This document shows positions 1 to 9,208 of a stretch of DNA of 64,000 nucleotides, one piece after another; position 1 is the first letter of the stretch; each line of letters begins with the position of its first letter. Source of the stretch: CAYYYP01 sp964475985 (lineage in GTDB: Bacteria; Bdellovibrionota; UBA1018; CAYHWW01); the NCBI GenBank assembly GCA_964475985.1, contig CAYYYP010000002.1, forward strand, positions 1-64,000, written 5' to 3'. The notes below the pieces were generated by a model, which worked only from the letters and a program-made list of their open reading frames with translations, had not been told where the DNA came from and did not search any database. Both the position numbers and the translations under genes were made by a program.

Positions 1-2810
1 TTGAAAGGTTGAGCGAAACTTTAAATACTCTTTCGCGGGTGCCTGAACAAAATATTAATCAAGTCATGAGCGCAATTTCGCGGGCGTCTCCTGAGGTTCT
101 GCAGCGCGCCCTCACTACAGCATTGGCCAGGCAAAGGCGGGAGACCGGTGAGGCGACCCCGGCCTCGACCACAACTCGCCCCGCAACCACGCCCGCGATT
201 ATTTATTCGGAAACCAACGCAGCCACCGGCCAGGTTGAGCAGCGTACTTATCCCATAAATGATCCTGCGCGCCGAAATTTCAACAGAGGAAATAATCGTT
301 CCCGAAGAAGTTTGCTGATGAACGTCGTCGGAAATCTCCCCCGGGACCTACCCGAAACCTTCGAAGCGGCTGCCGGATTATTCGGATTTTTCGGCTTTTT
401 CGAAACGGGGCCCGCAACCGAAACGAATGATAATCCAGAGGTTAATTTTGAGCATTCGCTTCGCAATAAAATTCATCGCAATTTCGTGCAGACTCATTCT
501 TATTATTCACAACATGAAAATGAACTAGCGACCTTAGCTCAAGCCAATATTTTTGAACCAGGAATCAGCAGTGAAACGTTTAGTCTAAGGCTCTCTCAGT
601 TCATGACTCAGGAGCTCGATACCATTCAGCGTGAAGCTTTAGTGCAAGGTCATGACGATCCCGTTTCCATTCCAGAGTCTTTTCAAAATGAATGTGCACA
701 AAATTACCAGAGTGCCATGAATGTCTTGGTCTACCGTTACATGACGACGCGTGATGGTTTTCGTAGCCTAAGCGAATGGGAAACTTCTGAGCATAATATT
801 TTTTCTAGGCTCTCTAGAGAAGATCAAAACGTGATCGCCAACAATATCTTAAGATTTTCTGAGTCCTGCGGGCCAGTAACCCATCGCACTCGAACGAGAC
901 TCACGTGCCTCTTCAATCCGTCAACAGTGAACCACGATCCAGCATCAATCGGCGCTTCTGTCATCGTAGATACCAGACCAGACGCCGTGCCCCAGAGCAA
1001 CCTTACGCAATACGTTTACCAGGGCCCCGGAGTCAGGGACGTGCTCAACCGCCTTTGTGAATCTGACCCCCGTAACCTTGCATTACAAAGGGAAGCTAGG
1101 CACCTCGTGGCCACAAACTCTGCCCCGCTAGAAATTAGGACCATGCACCTTAGCCATGATCCGCAGCCGGGTGCTGCGGAGACTCGTTTGCTTACGGAAT
1201 GGCGTTCCGCCATTGCCCTTGAACCAGGTCCTGAGCGAGAAAACCGAATCAGCGCCTTTTTAGATTCCTACGCGGACGTGCTGATTACGGATGCCAGTGC
1301 ACCGGGTACCGAAAATGATTTGATTCAAGCTCTAACTTTTGAGCGCCCATCTTTTGAAAGCCTTAGAAAACTAAATTTGGCCCTCTTCAGATTAAGCGGA
1401 ATTACGATCACCGGTAACGCTTGCGATACCATTCCCATGCTAAGAATGTTTACCCAGCCAGAGCAGCATTTGTTTGCCCTGACGAACGAAGAATGCCGAA
1501 GGTTAAGGACCCGACCACGATTAGCGAACATTAATGCGGCCAGAAGTCGATTGCGGGAACTCATGCAGCAGCAGCCGTTAGGCATTCTAAATTTCCTTGC
1601 GCGAGAACCGGAAAATATTTCAGCAAATATTGCGCTCCTGAATAACTTAGCCGATGTCGGAGACGACTTCCAGAGCACGAGTGCCGCAAGGTTAGTGACT
1701 AGCGCAAGATTGGATCGCAACGCCGCAAACTCCGGTTCCGTGCGGAATCCCGTTTTGGATGCGCCACCCCATCCGATGGCAACTGAGCGTATGTCAGAAG
1801 TCAATCCTCAAGATGTCACCGTGACCATGGGCGACGGTCCGAACCGGGCTTCCAATCCCGCAATTCAAGCCGGCGTCGCTTCTACCAGCCTTCCGTCCAC
1901 CGGGCGCGTAGCTGCGGCAAATCCCGCATCGAATGAATTGACTTCGAGGCAAAGCAGTTTAACGACGCTTGCCCTTATGATGGCAAATCCCTCGCAGGTC
2001 GGCATACGAACGCCACCACCCCAGGGCAGTAGGTTTCGCGCCCAAACCCCGGCGGTATTAACCGTAAATAATAGTAGTTTAAATGTTCCGCCGCAAATTT
2101 CTTTGCCCCGTGCCACCTCAGCGGTCGCGCCATCCACAAATGCGCCGCCTACGTCCACGGTAAGTCCATCAAACCAAAATTTAGCTTTCTTTGAGATGCC
2201 ACCTTTACCGCCTTCGCAAGCAAACCCAGGCTCGCCCCATCGACCGGGTGTTGCCCGCGGCAGCCGAAGTTCCTCCGCGGCACGCGCTCCGAGGCTCACT
2301 TTGCCGGAACGTCAATACATTCAAATTCTCCTTCAACTCAATGAATCAGTGCCCGAGGCAAGGCTCATTGAGCGCCGTTGGACTCCGGAGTTGACTCATT
2401 TTCTCGTAACGAACGCGAGAACCATGAGTTTTCAAATTACTCGCAACAACGTACGGGCATTAGCCCGGGCCAACCCCGGAGGGATCCCGGGCCCGTTTGG
2501 CTTGAATGTCTCAGAGGACTTCCTACGTCTTATGTTTATGGGGCTAGGAAGTGCAGGCCTACGAACCAGTCCCGGCTCAATTTCTAATAACCGGATTGAA
2601 CATTTTGCAATTTTTGCTTCAACTTTGGAGCAGATGCGAGCGCTAATCCCGTCCCTTCCGAACAGTCCGGATGCCGGGCCTTCGGCTTATGCCTCGGTAT
2701 CTCAATTAAATGAGTTTATAAATGTTTTAAATAGACGATTCAGCACGCAGTCGGGTAGGCCGCTCTATCTTCCAACGCTAGAGGAAGACCCCCGACGAGC
2801 AAGCCCTTAG
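1..2810 (+). CDS. Large hypothetical protein, 5' end outside window
   Basis: I do not recognise this protein. The frame is open from the first bases of the window. A TTG at position 9 could start it, but codons upstream are also open and no spaced Shine-Dalgarno is visible, so the true start is probably off the left edge. At least 933 residues are encoded. The first ~550 residues look globular and polar, with one hydrophobic Gly/Phe-rich stretch near residue 120. Residues ~560-770 are low complexity, rich in Ser, Thr, Pro, Ala and Asn, and a second folded-looking region (~770-930) follows. No signal peptide can be judged without the start. The downstream gene (2939) is also a lineage-type unknown. 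Confidence 0.6.
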   Translation, partial: ERLSETLNTLSRVPEQNINQVMSAISRASPEVLQRALTTALARQRRETGEATPASTTTRPATTPAIIYSETNAATGQVEQRTYPINDPARRNFNRGNNRSRRSLLMNVVGNLPRDLPETFEAAAGLFGFFGFFETGPATETNDNPEVNFEHSLRNKIHRNFVQTHSYYSQHENELATLAQANIFEPGISSETFSLRLSQFMTQELDTIQREALVQGHDDPVSIPESFQNECAQNYQSAMNVLVYRYMTTRDGFRSLSEWETSEHNIFSRLSREDQNVIANNILRFSESCGPVTHRTRTRLTCLFNPSTVNHDPASIGASVIVDTRPDAVPQSNLTQYVYQGPGVRDVLNRLCESDPRNLALQREARHLVATNSAPLEIRTMHLSHDPQPGAAETRLLTEWRSAIALEPGPERENRISAFLDSYADVLITDASAPGTENDLIQALTFERPSFESLRKLNLALFRLSGITITGNACDTIPMLRMFTQPEQHLFALTNEECRRLRTRPRLANINAARSRLRELMQQQPLGILNFLAREPENISANIALLNNLADVGDDFQSTSAARLVTSARLDRNAANSGSVRNPVLDAPPHPMATERMSEVNPQDVTVTMGDGPNRASNPAIQAGVASTSLPSTGRVAAANPASNELTSRQSSLTTLALMMANPSQVGIRTPPPQGSRFRAQTPAVLTVNNSSLNVPPQISLPRATSAVAPSTNAPPTSTVSPSNQNLAFFEMPPLPPSQANPGSPHRPGVARGSRSSSAARAPRLTLPERQYIQILLQLNESVPEARLIERRWTPELTHFLVTNARTMSFQITRNNVRALARANPGGIPGPFGLNVSEDFLRLMFMGLGSAGLRTSPGSISNNRIEHFAIFASTLEQMRALIPSLPNSPDAGPSAYASVSQLNEFINVLNRRFSTQSGRPLYLPTLEEDPRRASP

Positions 2811-2938
2811 GTTGCGTATAAAAAATCAACAATACAGAATTTCTTAAACGATTTTTTCAGAAAAAACCTAAAGATTTTAAGCGTCATTTTGGCCGGATTT
2901 TTGCTCTATTCTACTTTGGTTCAGAGGAATTAAAAAAT

Positions 2939-3595
2939 ATGAAGATAAAAAATTATCCAAAAATCAGCGCCTACTTAAAGCTCTCTCTGACGCTGGTTAG
3001 CCTTACTCTAAATTTAGTTTCACTCAACACCTTTGCCGTGGACGGTCCCACCATGACCATTCAACAAGGACTAAGTTTTGGTACTAGAAACTGCTCCATC
3101 TATTTGCACCCAGGTTCTTTAAGCCAAGCATCCCCCGAGGAACTCATGCGGTTTGGTCAAAGAAATCGTTACCCCCAGTATTTGGTTCGCCAGGTGCGGG
3201 GAAGTTTAGAGGCCTTTCAACTCAACCAAACGCTGAGCCCTCCCGTCTATGAGGCCATGGCCCCCGAGGCGCACAATCTAAGATTAGTAGATGGCGCCAT
3301 TTGGGGAAACCATCCTGAATACCGTAGGCAAAACCGCGGCCCTGTAAGTGATGGAGCCGTAAAAGTTGCGCAAATTTCGCCGGTGGCCAGCGAAAGAAAC
3401 ATCGTTCAAGTTCTAAATGATATTGATGGCACCTTTCACAATACGCTTCGTTTTGAGCGGGGCTGTAGGAACTACATGTCGATTCTCATGCGTTATCCCT
3501 CCATGGGAAGCATCATGCACACCGCAGGCGTTGTGGAAATGGAACATCCATTTTATCAACCGTATCGTTCAAAGGCAGGCGCTCCTGCTCACTAA
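2939..3595 (+). CDS. Secreted hypothetical protein
   Basis: A 218-residue protein with a clear Sec signal peptide: a Lys-rich start, a Leu/Val/Ser hydrophobic core, and a likely cleavage after Thr-Phe-Ala at residue 33. The mature part has two cysteines (C52 and C176) that could form one disulfide in the periplasm. I recognise no domain. The ATG at 2939 is preceded by an AGAGGA-type ribosome site about 12 bases upstream. It follows the large unknown gene by 128 bases, so the two may be transcribed separately. Confidence 0.6.
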   Translation: MKIKNYPKISAYLKLSLTLVSLTLNLVSLNTFAVDGPTMTIQQGLSFGTRNCSIYLHPGSLSQASPEELMRFGQRNRYPQYLVRQVRGSLEAFQLNQTLSPPVYEAMAPEAHNLRLVDGAIWGNHPEYRRQNRGPVSDGAVKVAQISPVASERNIVQVLNDIDGTFHNTLRFERGCRNYMSILMRYPSMGSIMHTAGVVEMEHPFYQPYRSKAGAPAH

Positions 3596-3639
3596 TCGCT
3601 ATTCTAACGGCCCGCTCGACGTTATGCCTATCATCGTCG

Positions 3640-3963
3640 ATGAAAACCAATCTGTTTGAAAAAATTCCAGCTCAGGTCCCTAACGAAATTTTTGAAGTTC
3701 TCCTCCAAAGGCCAAGCCTTAAAATTGAACGTATCATTTCTAAAGGCCACGCTAGTCCTGAGGGCTATTGGTACGACCAAGAAGAAAACGAATGGGTCAT
3801 GGTCCTCAAAGGAAAAGCCGGACTGCGCTTAGATGATGAATTGGGCGCTATCGTGATCCTGGGCCCGGGGGATTGCATCAATATCCCAGCGCACAAAAAG
3901 CACCGAGTGGACTGGACTTCCCAAACGGAAGAAACCATCTGGCTTGCCCTATTTTACACTTAA
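3640..3963 (+). CDS. Cupin-domain protein
   Basis: A 107-residue single-domain cupin, the usual size for small conserved-barrel cupins. The second half shows the family pattern: a Gly-containing turn, the GPGDCINIPAHKKHRV segment (residues ~78-93) with the PAxxxHxV motif, and a preceding WVMVLKGKAGL strand like cupin motif 1. The metal ligands of motif 1 (HxH...E) are mostly absent, because the usual HxH region reads NEWVMV, so catalysis is doubtful and a binding or sensing role is possible. No signal peptide. The ribosome site is weak. The gene ends 10 bases from the convergent TauE gene. Confidence 0.75.
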   Translation: MKTNLFEKIPAQVPNEIFEVLLQRPSLKIERIISKGHASPEGYWYDQEENEWVMVLKGKAGLRLDDELGAIVILGPGDCINIPAHKKHRVDWTSQTEETIWLALFYT

Positions 3964-3973
3964 GGAAGAAAAT

Positions 3974-4735
3974 CTAGATCTTTAACAACAGACTTCCTAC
4001 GGAAAATAAAATCACCAAACTCACGAGGAACTTTCGCAGGGAATCCAAATGTTTCGGGTTCATTTGCCGGGTAAGTTCTTTGGTAAACAAGGCGGAAATC
4101 AAGCTTCCACCCATGAGCGCCATGACCAGGTCAAATTCTAAATGGTGTTCCACCCGGGCTTTTTGAATCAGAAAAGAAAATACCGAGGATAAAAAAATCG
4201 TGAGCAAACTGGTTGCGGCGCCCCGGGAAAGATTCAATCCACAAAAAAATCTCAGAAAAGGCATGAGCATCACGCCTCCGCCAAGACCCGTCATCGTTAC
4301 GAGGACACCAAGGATTACCCCTCCCAGGGAAAGTTTCAAAATCCTGCCGCCCAGATTGTTATTGACCTCAGGAGCCTGATTCATCGACACCACGGGTACC
4401 CAAAGGGAAATCAGTCCCACCAATCCGACCCCAATAAAAAGGGCTAAAATAATCCAGTCTGGAGCCAGGGTTTTTAATTGTATCGACCCTAAACTACCTA
4501 AAGTTGAAAAACAAAAAAGCAGAATGGCAAAGCTAAATTCCGTATTCTTGCGTTGAAGAATCCAGTTGAGACCGGATCCGAACATTACGGCAATGAGCGA
4601 AAGCGCCGTTGCTTCATTAAGGCTGGCCTGGGCAAAATAAACAAAAAGCGGTACCGCTACGATAGCCCCGCCCGCGCCCGCGATACCCAGGATAAAACCG
4701 ACGATTATGCCAATGAATGCCCAACTAAAAATCAT
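3974..4735 (-). CDS. TauE/SafE-family membrane transporter (sulfite/anion exporter type)
   Basis: A 253-residue polytopic inner-membrane protein of the TauE/SafE (DUF81) family. Two pseudo-repeats each begin with a glycine-rich motif: GFILGIAGAGGA near residue 13 and GVLVTMTGLGGG near residue 143, each followed by a membrane helix with Pro. About eight membrane segments are visible, which is normal for the family. Members export sulfite, sulfoacetate or other small organosulfur anions, but the substrate cannot be read from sequence. It is divergent from the VIT-family gene with only 53 bases between starts. Confidence 0.85.
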   Translation of the reverse strand: MIFSWAFIGIIVGFILGIAGAGGAIVAVPLFVYFAQASLNEATALSLIAVMFGSGLNWILQRKNTEFSFAILLFCFSTLGSLGSIQLKTLAPDWIILALFIGVGLVGLISLWVPVVSMNQAPEVNNNLGGRILKLSLGGVILGVLVTMTGLGGGVMLMPFLRFFCGLNLSRGAATSLLTIFLSSVFSFLIQKARVEHHLEFDLVMALMGGSLISALFTKELTRQMNPKHLDSLRKFLVSLVILFSVGSLLLKI

Positions 4736-4788
4736 TTAAATTCTCTTAATAAAAGAGATAACAATATTCACGTAAGTGAGGAAGCGGA

Positions 4789-5493
4789 ATGGCCTGGCTC
4801 AATCGACATTCAGAATTTCATAGATCAGAACGGATCGGCTGGCTTCGGGCCGCAGTTTTAGGTGCGAATGACGGAATCGTATCGACAGCGAGCCTTATCG
4901 TAGGTGTAGCTGCCGCCAACGCAAGTCGTACGGAAATATTATTGAGCGGCATTGCCGGGCTAGTTGCTGGAGCCATGTCCATGGCCGCGGGTGAATACGT
5001 TTCGGTGAGTTCCCAGGCGGATACAGAAAGGGCTGATCTTATTCGCGAAGCAAACGAACTTGCCGCAAATCCTGCATTGGAAAAAGAAGAGCTCGCCCAA
5101 ATCTACGTAGAGCGTGGACTTGACCCAGAGCTAGCGCAAAAGGTAGCTGGGCAACTCATGGCCCATGATGCACTGGCAAGCCATGCGCGAGATGAGTTAG
5201 GGATCACGGAGTCCGGTGCCGTGCGTCCGCTACAAGCGGCATGTGCTTCCGCAGCAACCTTTGCCGTGGGAGCAAGTCTTCCCCTAATTATTGTTCTAGG
5301 GATGGATCACAAAAATTTGGTCTATGGAGTCTCTGCGGCATCATTGGTTTCCCTAATTTTACTGGGCGTTATTTCGGCTAGGGCAGGGGGCGCAAATCCG
5401 TTCATCGCAGCTTTGCGGGTGGGCTTCTGGGGCGCGTTCGCCATTGTCGCTACGGCATTCATAGGAAAGTTTTTTGGCACTAGGATCCAATAA
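4789..5493 (+). CDS. VIT1/CCC1-family transporter (Fe2+/Mn2+ type)
   Basis: A 234-residue membrane protein of the VIT1/CCC1 family. The N-terminal ANDGIVSTASLIVGV motif (residues ~25-39) and the AGAMSMAAGEYVSVSSQ motif (~61-77) are the signature transmembrane helices. A charged cytoplasmic segment follows (Glu-rich, residues ~80-140), equivalent to the metal-binding hinge, and then three more helices. Family members move ferrous iron or manganese out of the cytosol. The ATG at 4789 has a GTGAGGAAG ribosome site at the right distance. A strong hairpin with a T-run lies ~60 bases after the stop. Confidence 0.85.
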   Translation: MAWLNRHSEFHRSERIGWLRAAVLGANDGIVSTASLIVGVAAANASRTEILLSGIAGLVAGAMSMAAGEYVSVSSQADTERADLIREANELAANPALEKEELAQIYVERGLDPELAQKVAGQLMAHDALASHARDELGITESGAVRPLQAACASAATFAVGASLPLIIVLGMDHKNLVYGVSAASLVSLILLGVISARAGGANPFIAALRVGFWGAFAIVATAFIGKFFGTRIQ

Positions 5494-5550
5494 AAATTAT
5501 TTTAATGATTTTGAAATCTGAAATGCGTACGGATTCGATGAATTAAAAAA

Positions 5551-5586
5551 AAAAAGGCCTAGCAAACTTAATTGCTAGGCCTTTTT
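5551..5586. terminator. Bidirectional rho-independent terminator
   Basis: A perfect 15-bp stem (5551-5565 with 5572-5586) around a 6-base loop, with an A-run on the left arm and a T-run on the right arm, so it can terminate transcripts from either side. It lies between the VIT gene (plus) and the initiator tRNA (minus), four bases from the tRNA 3' end. Confidence 0.9.
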
Positions 5587-5589
5587 CAT

Positions 5590-5666
<77 letters not shown>

Positions 5667-5688
5667 ATACAAAATAGGACTGAATCTC

Positions 5689-5718
5689 TTTGTATTCGGC
5701 AGTACCCATCTTAGTCAA
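5689..5718 (-). promoter_or_regulatory. Sigma70-like promoter of the initiator tRNA
   Basis: On the minus strand a TTGACT -35 element (5713-5718) and a TACAAA -10 element (5689-5694) are separated by 18 bases, placing the start point about 15 bases upstream of the mature tRNA 5' end. Called by eye. Confidence 0.55.
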
Positions 5719-5876
5719 TCATTAATTTTTTCCTGGCTGGTTTTCCCGTCCCACAGGCTTTCGAATCTGAATTTTGTTTGTGGATTTTGCCTATCCTCAT
5801 GCTAATAAGCCAGCTGAATTGTTCATAAATTTAGAGTGAATGATTCTTGTTTAGTTGCGTGGGACGGGAGAAGTCT

Positions 5877-7520
5877 ATGGGGTTAGGTAGTCATTTAGTC
5901 CGGTCACAAACTTTTATTAAAAAACAAAATAGCGCTTTGCAGATTTTAATCTTTTTCCAGATTCTAATAGCTCTTGGATTTTCGGAGCTTGGATTTTCAA
6001 GTCCGGCTAGGGATTCCGGAGTCGATTTGGCGGCCTTTTGTGCGCAGCAAATGGAGGGGATATTTCCTCGGTCCTCCCAGGGGGCAAGATCTAATGTCGA
6101 TCCCTCCACAGCTGAAGTTTCGATGCATAAATCTTGGGTGTGGACTCAGCCTTTAAGGGAACTTAACGTTGATCCAGAAGCTGATTTGGATACTTCCGCC
6201 GTGGCCATTAGTGCCCAACTCATCGCAAAACTTTCGGCGACCCTCATTCTGGCCGATCGCGACGAGCCGCTAGATTCAGTGGTGTGGGCGAGAATACAGC
6301 GCAAGCTGCAGCAGTTTTTTATGACTAGGTCGGCGCAGCCTTTGACCCTTGATATGCGAGTCCTTTTCCCGCGGGGCAAAAATCTACATGATGCAAGGCC
6401 ATTTGAGTTACGAATCCGTTCAGTAGGTACGACTAACCTTCAGTTTGTATTAACGCCAAAAGCAAATTTCGGAACGACTCAGCTTTGGGATGTAACCTTT
6501 CGTACGGAATTTGAGAGAATCTGGGATCGCTTAACCGAGACGGAAGCGGTAGCGACGCGTTCTCTTCTGCCCAACATTGCCGCCAACGAAGAAGCGGTGG
6601 CATTTGCCCGAAAATTGGCCATCGCCTTCAGGGAAGATCGAATTATAGATTTCGTAAACGAAGTTCCTGGCGGTAGGGATCTTAGCCTTTCAGACCTGAC
6701 GGCCATTCTGGTGGATGGGATTGCGGCCCAGAGTGCATTAGAGAATGATCAAATCCCAGGTGCGGGAAAGGTAAATTCGAGACGTATAGGACAATGGTTT
6801 ACTAAATTTTACCGCCGCGCTTTGGATGTCTCGGCTTCAACCGTGGGCTTAATCGCAACCGGACCGGTCATTGGACTTTTAGCACTTGCGATAAAATGGG
6901 ATTCGCCAGGCCCAGTGGTTTATAAACAGCCACGTTGCCGGACCAGATGCGTCAACGGCGTTGAGCATGTGGAGTTATATACCATGCCTAAATTACGAAG
7001 CATGCGCGATCGTGCGGAAGACGACGGCAAGGGTGAGCGTTTAGCCGCCACCGATGATGATCGCATCACCCGGGTTGGTCGGTTTATGCGCCGTACCAGA
7101 GCAGATGAGTTGCCGCAGCTTTGGAGCATTCTTAAGGGTGAAATGACGCTCATTGGGCACCGGCCCGAACGTGAGAAGTTGTTAGCAACTTTAGTTCAAA
7201 CGATTCCCTATTTTGAGCAACGTGGCCTGGGCGGAGTAAAACCCGGTGCCACCGGAATGGCGCAAACTAGGCTAGATTATCTAGGAATGCCTCGCCCATA
7301 TACTCAACTTGAGCGCTTTTTAGGCGAAAAAGTTCCCGGCTTTGATGAGCTACGCAGCAACGTCAATGCTCCGGCTGCGCAGGAGTTTGCCATGAGCATA
7401 AAACTCCTTCACGACTTGGCCGATCGTATGATGTCCGCAAACTTTTCCGATCGCGTCATCACCGATGTACTAATCGTAGTAAGGACCTTTGGGGTTATGT
7501 TCGGAAGGCTTGGTCGTTAG
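5877..7520 (+). CDS. Bacterial sugar-phosphate transferase with long unknown N-terminal region
   Basis: The C-terminal part (residues ~310-547) is a monotopic phosphoglycosyl transferase of the WcaJ/PglC family, which moves a sugar-1-phosphate from a nucleotide sugar to undecaprenyl phosphate to begin an exopolysaccharide or O-antigen. Visible hallmarks are the membrane segment after YRRALD, the KLRSMR motif, the ADELPQLW motif carrying the catalytic Asp-Glu pair (~D410-E411), and GHRPER in place of the usual GPRPER. Residues 1-~310 have a signal-like hydrophobic segment and then ~270 residues I do not recognise. I chose the ATG at 5877 (GGGAG site just upstream) over the TTG at 5847. No other polysaccharide genes adjoin it. 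Confidence 0.8.
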   Translation: MGLGSHLVRSQTFIKKQNSALQILIFFQILIALGFSELGFSSPARDSGVDLAAFCAQQMEGIFPRSSQGARSNVDPSTAEVSMHKSWVWTQPLRELNVDPEADLDTSAVAISAQLIAKLSATLILADRDEPLDSVVWARIQRKLQQFFMTRSAQPLTLDMRVLFPRGKNLHDARPFELRIRSVGTTNLQFVLTPKANFGTTQLWDVTFRTEFERIWDRLTETEAVATRSLLPNIAANEEAVAFARKLAIAFREDRIIDFVNEVPGGRDLSLSDLTAILVDGIAAQSALENDQIPGAGKVNSRRIGQWFTKFYRRALDVSASTVGLIATGPVIGLLALAIKWDSPGPVVYKQPRCRTRCVNGVEHVELYTMPKLRSMRDRAEDDGKGERLAATDDDRITRVGRFMRRTRADELPQLWSILKGEMTLIGHRPEREKLLATLVQTIPYFEQRGLGGVKPGATGMAQTRLDYLGMPRPYTQLERFLGEKVPGFDELRSNVNAPAAQEFAMSIKLLHDLADRMMSANFSDRVITDVLIVVRTFGVMFGRLGR

Positions 7521-7546
7521 TTCCCTTCGCCTTGTCCCAGCCGTTT

Positions 7547-8011
7547 TTATTCGTGATGGTAAGGATGTTTTTTCAGAATGCTGTAGGCGCGGTAAAGCTG
7601 CTCTGCCAAAACAACGGCCGCCATTTCATGGGGCATGGTGAGCGTTGAAAGGGATAGTTTTTCAGTAACCAGGTTTTCAAAATCCCTCGTATCAAACTGG
7701 TAAGCTCCACCCATCAGGATGATCAACAAATCTAGGGCATCCGTAGATTGAAATCTTTCAATTTTCTCGGCAAAATGTCTGCTTGATTTAGGCAGGGCGC
7801 CTAATTCATCCAAGAGCAATACTTTTATGCGGTTCGTTTTTTTATATCTCTCAAGGGTTGAAGCTAGTCGTTCAGTTTGATCGCTTGGTTTGCCGCCTAA
7901 AAACTGGACGTCGACATTAACCCAAGGCTTGAGGCGAAACAGATATTTCTCAAACAGTTCGGATGCCGCAGGATCTTTAATTTTTCCTTCCAGAATCAGA
8001 AGGATTTTCAT
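7547..8011 (-). CDS. rlmH: 23S rRNA pseudouridine-1915 N3-methyltransferase
   Basis: A 154-residue SPOUT-class methyltransferase, the normal length for RlmH. It methylates N3 of pseudouridine 1915 in helix 69 of 23S rRNA, using S-adenosylmethionine. Seen in the sequence: the LLDELG segment (~66-71), the MGGAYQFD cofactor loop (~99-106), the LSLSTLTMPHEMA segment, and the near-invariant C-terminus with LYRAYSILKKHPYHHE. It is the last gene of obgE-nadD-rsfS-rlmH, starting only 5 bases after rsfS ends, so translation is probably coupled. Confidence 0.95.
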   Translation of the reverse strand: MKILLILEGKIKDPAASELFEKYLFRLKPWVNVDVQFLGGKPSDQTERLASTLERYKKTNRIKVLLLDELGALPKSSRHFAEKIERFQSTDALDLLIILMGGAYQFDTRDFENLVTEKLSLSTLTMPHEMAAVVLAEQLYRAYSILKKHPYHHE

Positions 8012-8016
8012 GAGGT

Positions 8017-8559
8017 TTAAGAAGCCCTGGGAGAATTGCCGGCTGAAGTATAAAACTCCTCAGGAATTTCCACTCGGGTGGCCTTGGCCCAGAGGTCTTC
8101 GAGGCGATAAAACTCACGGATGGTTTCATGAAAGAGGTGCACAACAATATCGCCCGCATCAACGAGGATCCAACGGCCCTCTTGGTACCCTTCGATGCGC
8201 GGCATGAGGCCTTCCCGCTTGAAATTTTTAGCCACTTCATCGGCCATGGCCTGCACTTGTCGTTCATTCATTCCACTTGAGATCACAAAAAAATCGGTAA
8301 ACGTATTCAGATGGGACACATCAAGGACCACGGTGTTTAAACTTTTTTTATCGATGGTCGACCTGGCGGCATCCAAGGCTAGCTTGCATTGGCGGGACGT
8401 GACGTCCGTTTTTGGTTTTGCGGATGCCATGGGCCTAGGAGAAAGGATGGATACTTTCTTTTTGCTCGTTTTTACGGGTTTGCTTTTAGCGGCTTTGGTG
8501 CCGGTGGATTTAGTTTTTGAAGTTTTTTTCGTCGATACTTTTTTTGTTTTTAGAGCCAT
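8017..8559 (-). CDS. rsfS: Ribosomal silencing factor RsfS with Lys-rich N-terminal extension
   Basis: RsfS (YbeB/Iojap) binds ribosomal protein L14 and blocks subunit joining in starved cells. The core (last ~120 residues) shows VVLDVSHLNTFTDFFVISSG and a segment with EGRWILVDAGDIVVHLF, both diagnostic. Before the core are ~45 residues dominated by Lys, Thr and Ser, absent from the usual 105-120 residue family members. I placed the start at the ATG at 8559 (180 residues), because the longer frame (to 8640) would overlap nadD by 56 bases. No strong ribosome site marks either choice. Confidence 0.88.
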   Translation of the reverse strand: MALKTKKVSTKKTSKTKSTGTKAAKSKPVKTSKKKVSILSPRPMASAKPKTDVTSRQCKLALDAARSTIDKKSLNTVVLDVSHLNTFTDFFVISSGMNERQVQAMADEVAKNFKREGLMPRIEGYQEGRWILVDAGDIVVHLFHETIREFYRLEDLWAKATRVEIPEEFYTSAGNSPRAS

Positions 8560-8584
8560 AGAGATGACGCCGAAATACCACGTT

Positions 8585-9208
8585 TCAGCTAGGAGCTCCA
8601 TTAAAACAAAAGGAACCGGTGCCGTAAATTCCGCGATCAACTATGAACTGGTAGGCTGGCGGCGCCAGAAAGGCTAATGCCGGTTCATGTTTTGACAACG
8701 CTTCCCGTACCTTTGTAGAGGAAATATCGGGCATTTCGGCGGGTAGGAATTCATCCGCAGGCGTTAACATCGCGGTGCCTTCAAGCACCCCATGACGCCG
8801 AAAAACCAGAAGCTTGATTTGCGGGCGCAACTCACTAAACCTGTACCATTGAGGTAATGTCGCTAGATTATCTGAGCCGATCAGCACCGTGATTGTTTCA
8901 ACCCCGTACTGGTTTTTTAAGTGTACCACCGTATCGAAAGTATAACTCGGGCCTGGCCGTTCTAACTCCCATTCCGAAACCAAAATATTTTTTGCATCAG
9001 CCCCGAAGGCCCACTCCAGGCTTAAGCGAATGATCTGAAGGCGGTCAGCTTTTGATACAGAGCTCACTTGCTTAAAGGGTGATGTGCCGGCTGGCATCAC
9101 CACAACCTTAGCGTTTGGCTTTTTTTGGCGGGCTTGTTTTATGATTTCCAAGTGCGCAAGGTGAAACGGATCAAAGCTGCCACCAAATAAAATCAGTTCA
9201 AGTGGCAT
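8585..9208 (-). CDS. nadD: Nicotinate-nucleotide adenylyltransferase
   Basis: NadD joins nicotinate mononucleotide to AMP from ATP, making deamido-NAD in NAD synthesis. The 207-residue protein has the nucleotidyltransferase GGSFDPFHLAH motif (residues 9-19, HxGH-like) and the ISSTKVR motif (162-168), in the positions expected for the family. It overlaps the 3' end of obgE by 11 bases and precedes rsfS, an arrangement common in bacteria (obgE, nadD, rsfS, rlmH), which supports the call. Confidence 0.95.
   Translation of the reverse strand: MPLELILFGGSFDPFHLAHLEIIKQARQKKPNAKVVVMPAGTSPFKQVSSVSKADRLQIIRLSLEWAFGADAKNILVSEWELERPGPSYTFDTVVHLKNQYGVETITVLIGSDNLATLPQWYRFSELRPQIKLLVFRRHGVLEGTAMLTPADEFLPAEMPDISSTKVREALSKHEPALAFLAPPAYQFIVDRGIYGTGSFCFNGAPS

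Noticed and set aside
8195..8677. Long plus-strand frame opposite rsfS and nadD
   Set aside because: It lies antisense to two confidently identified genes and is a by-product of their codon pattern.
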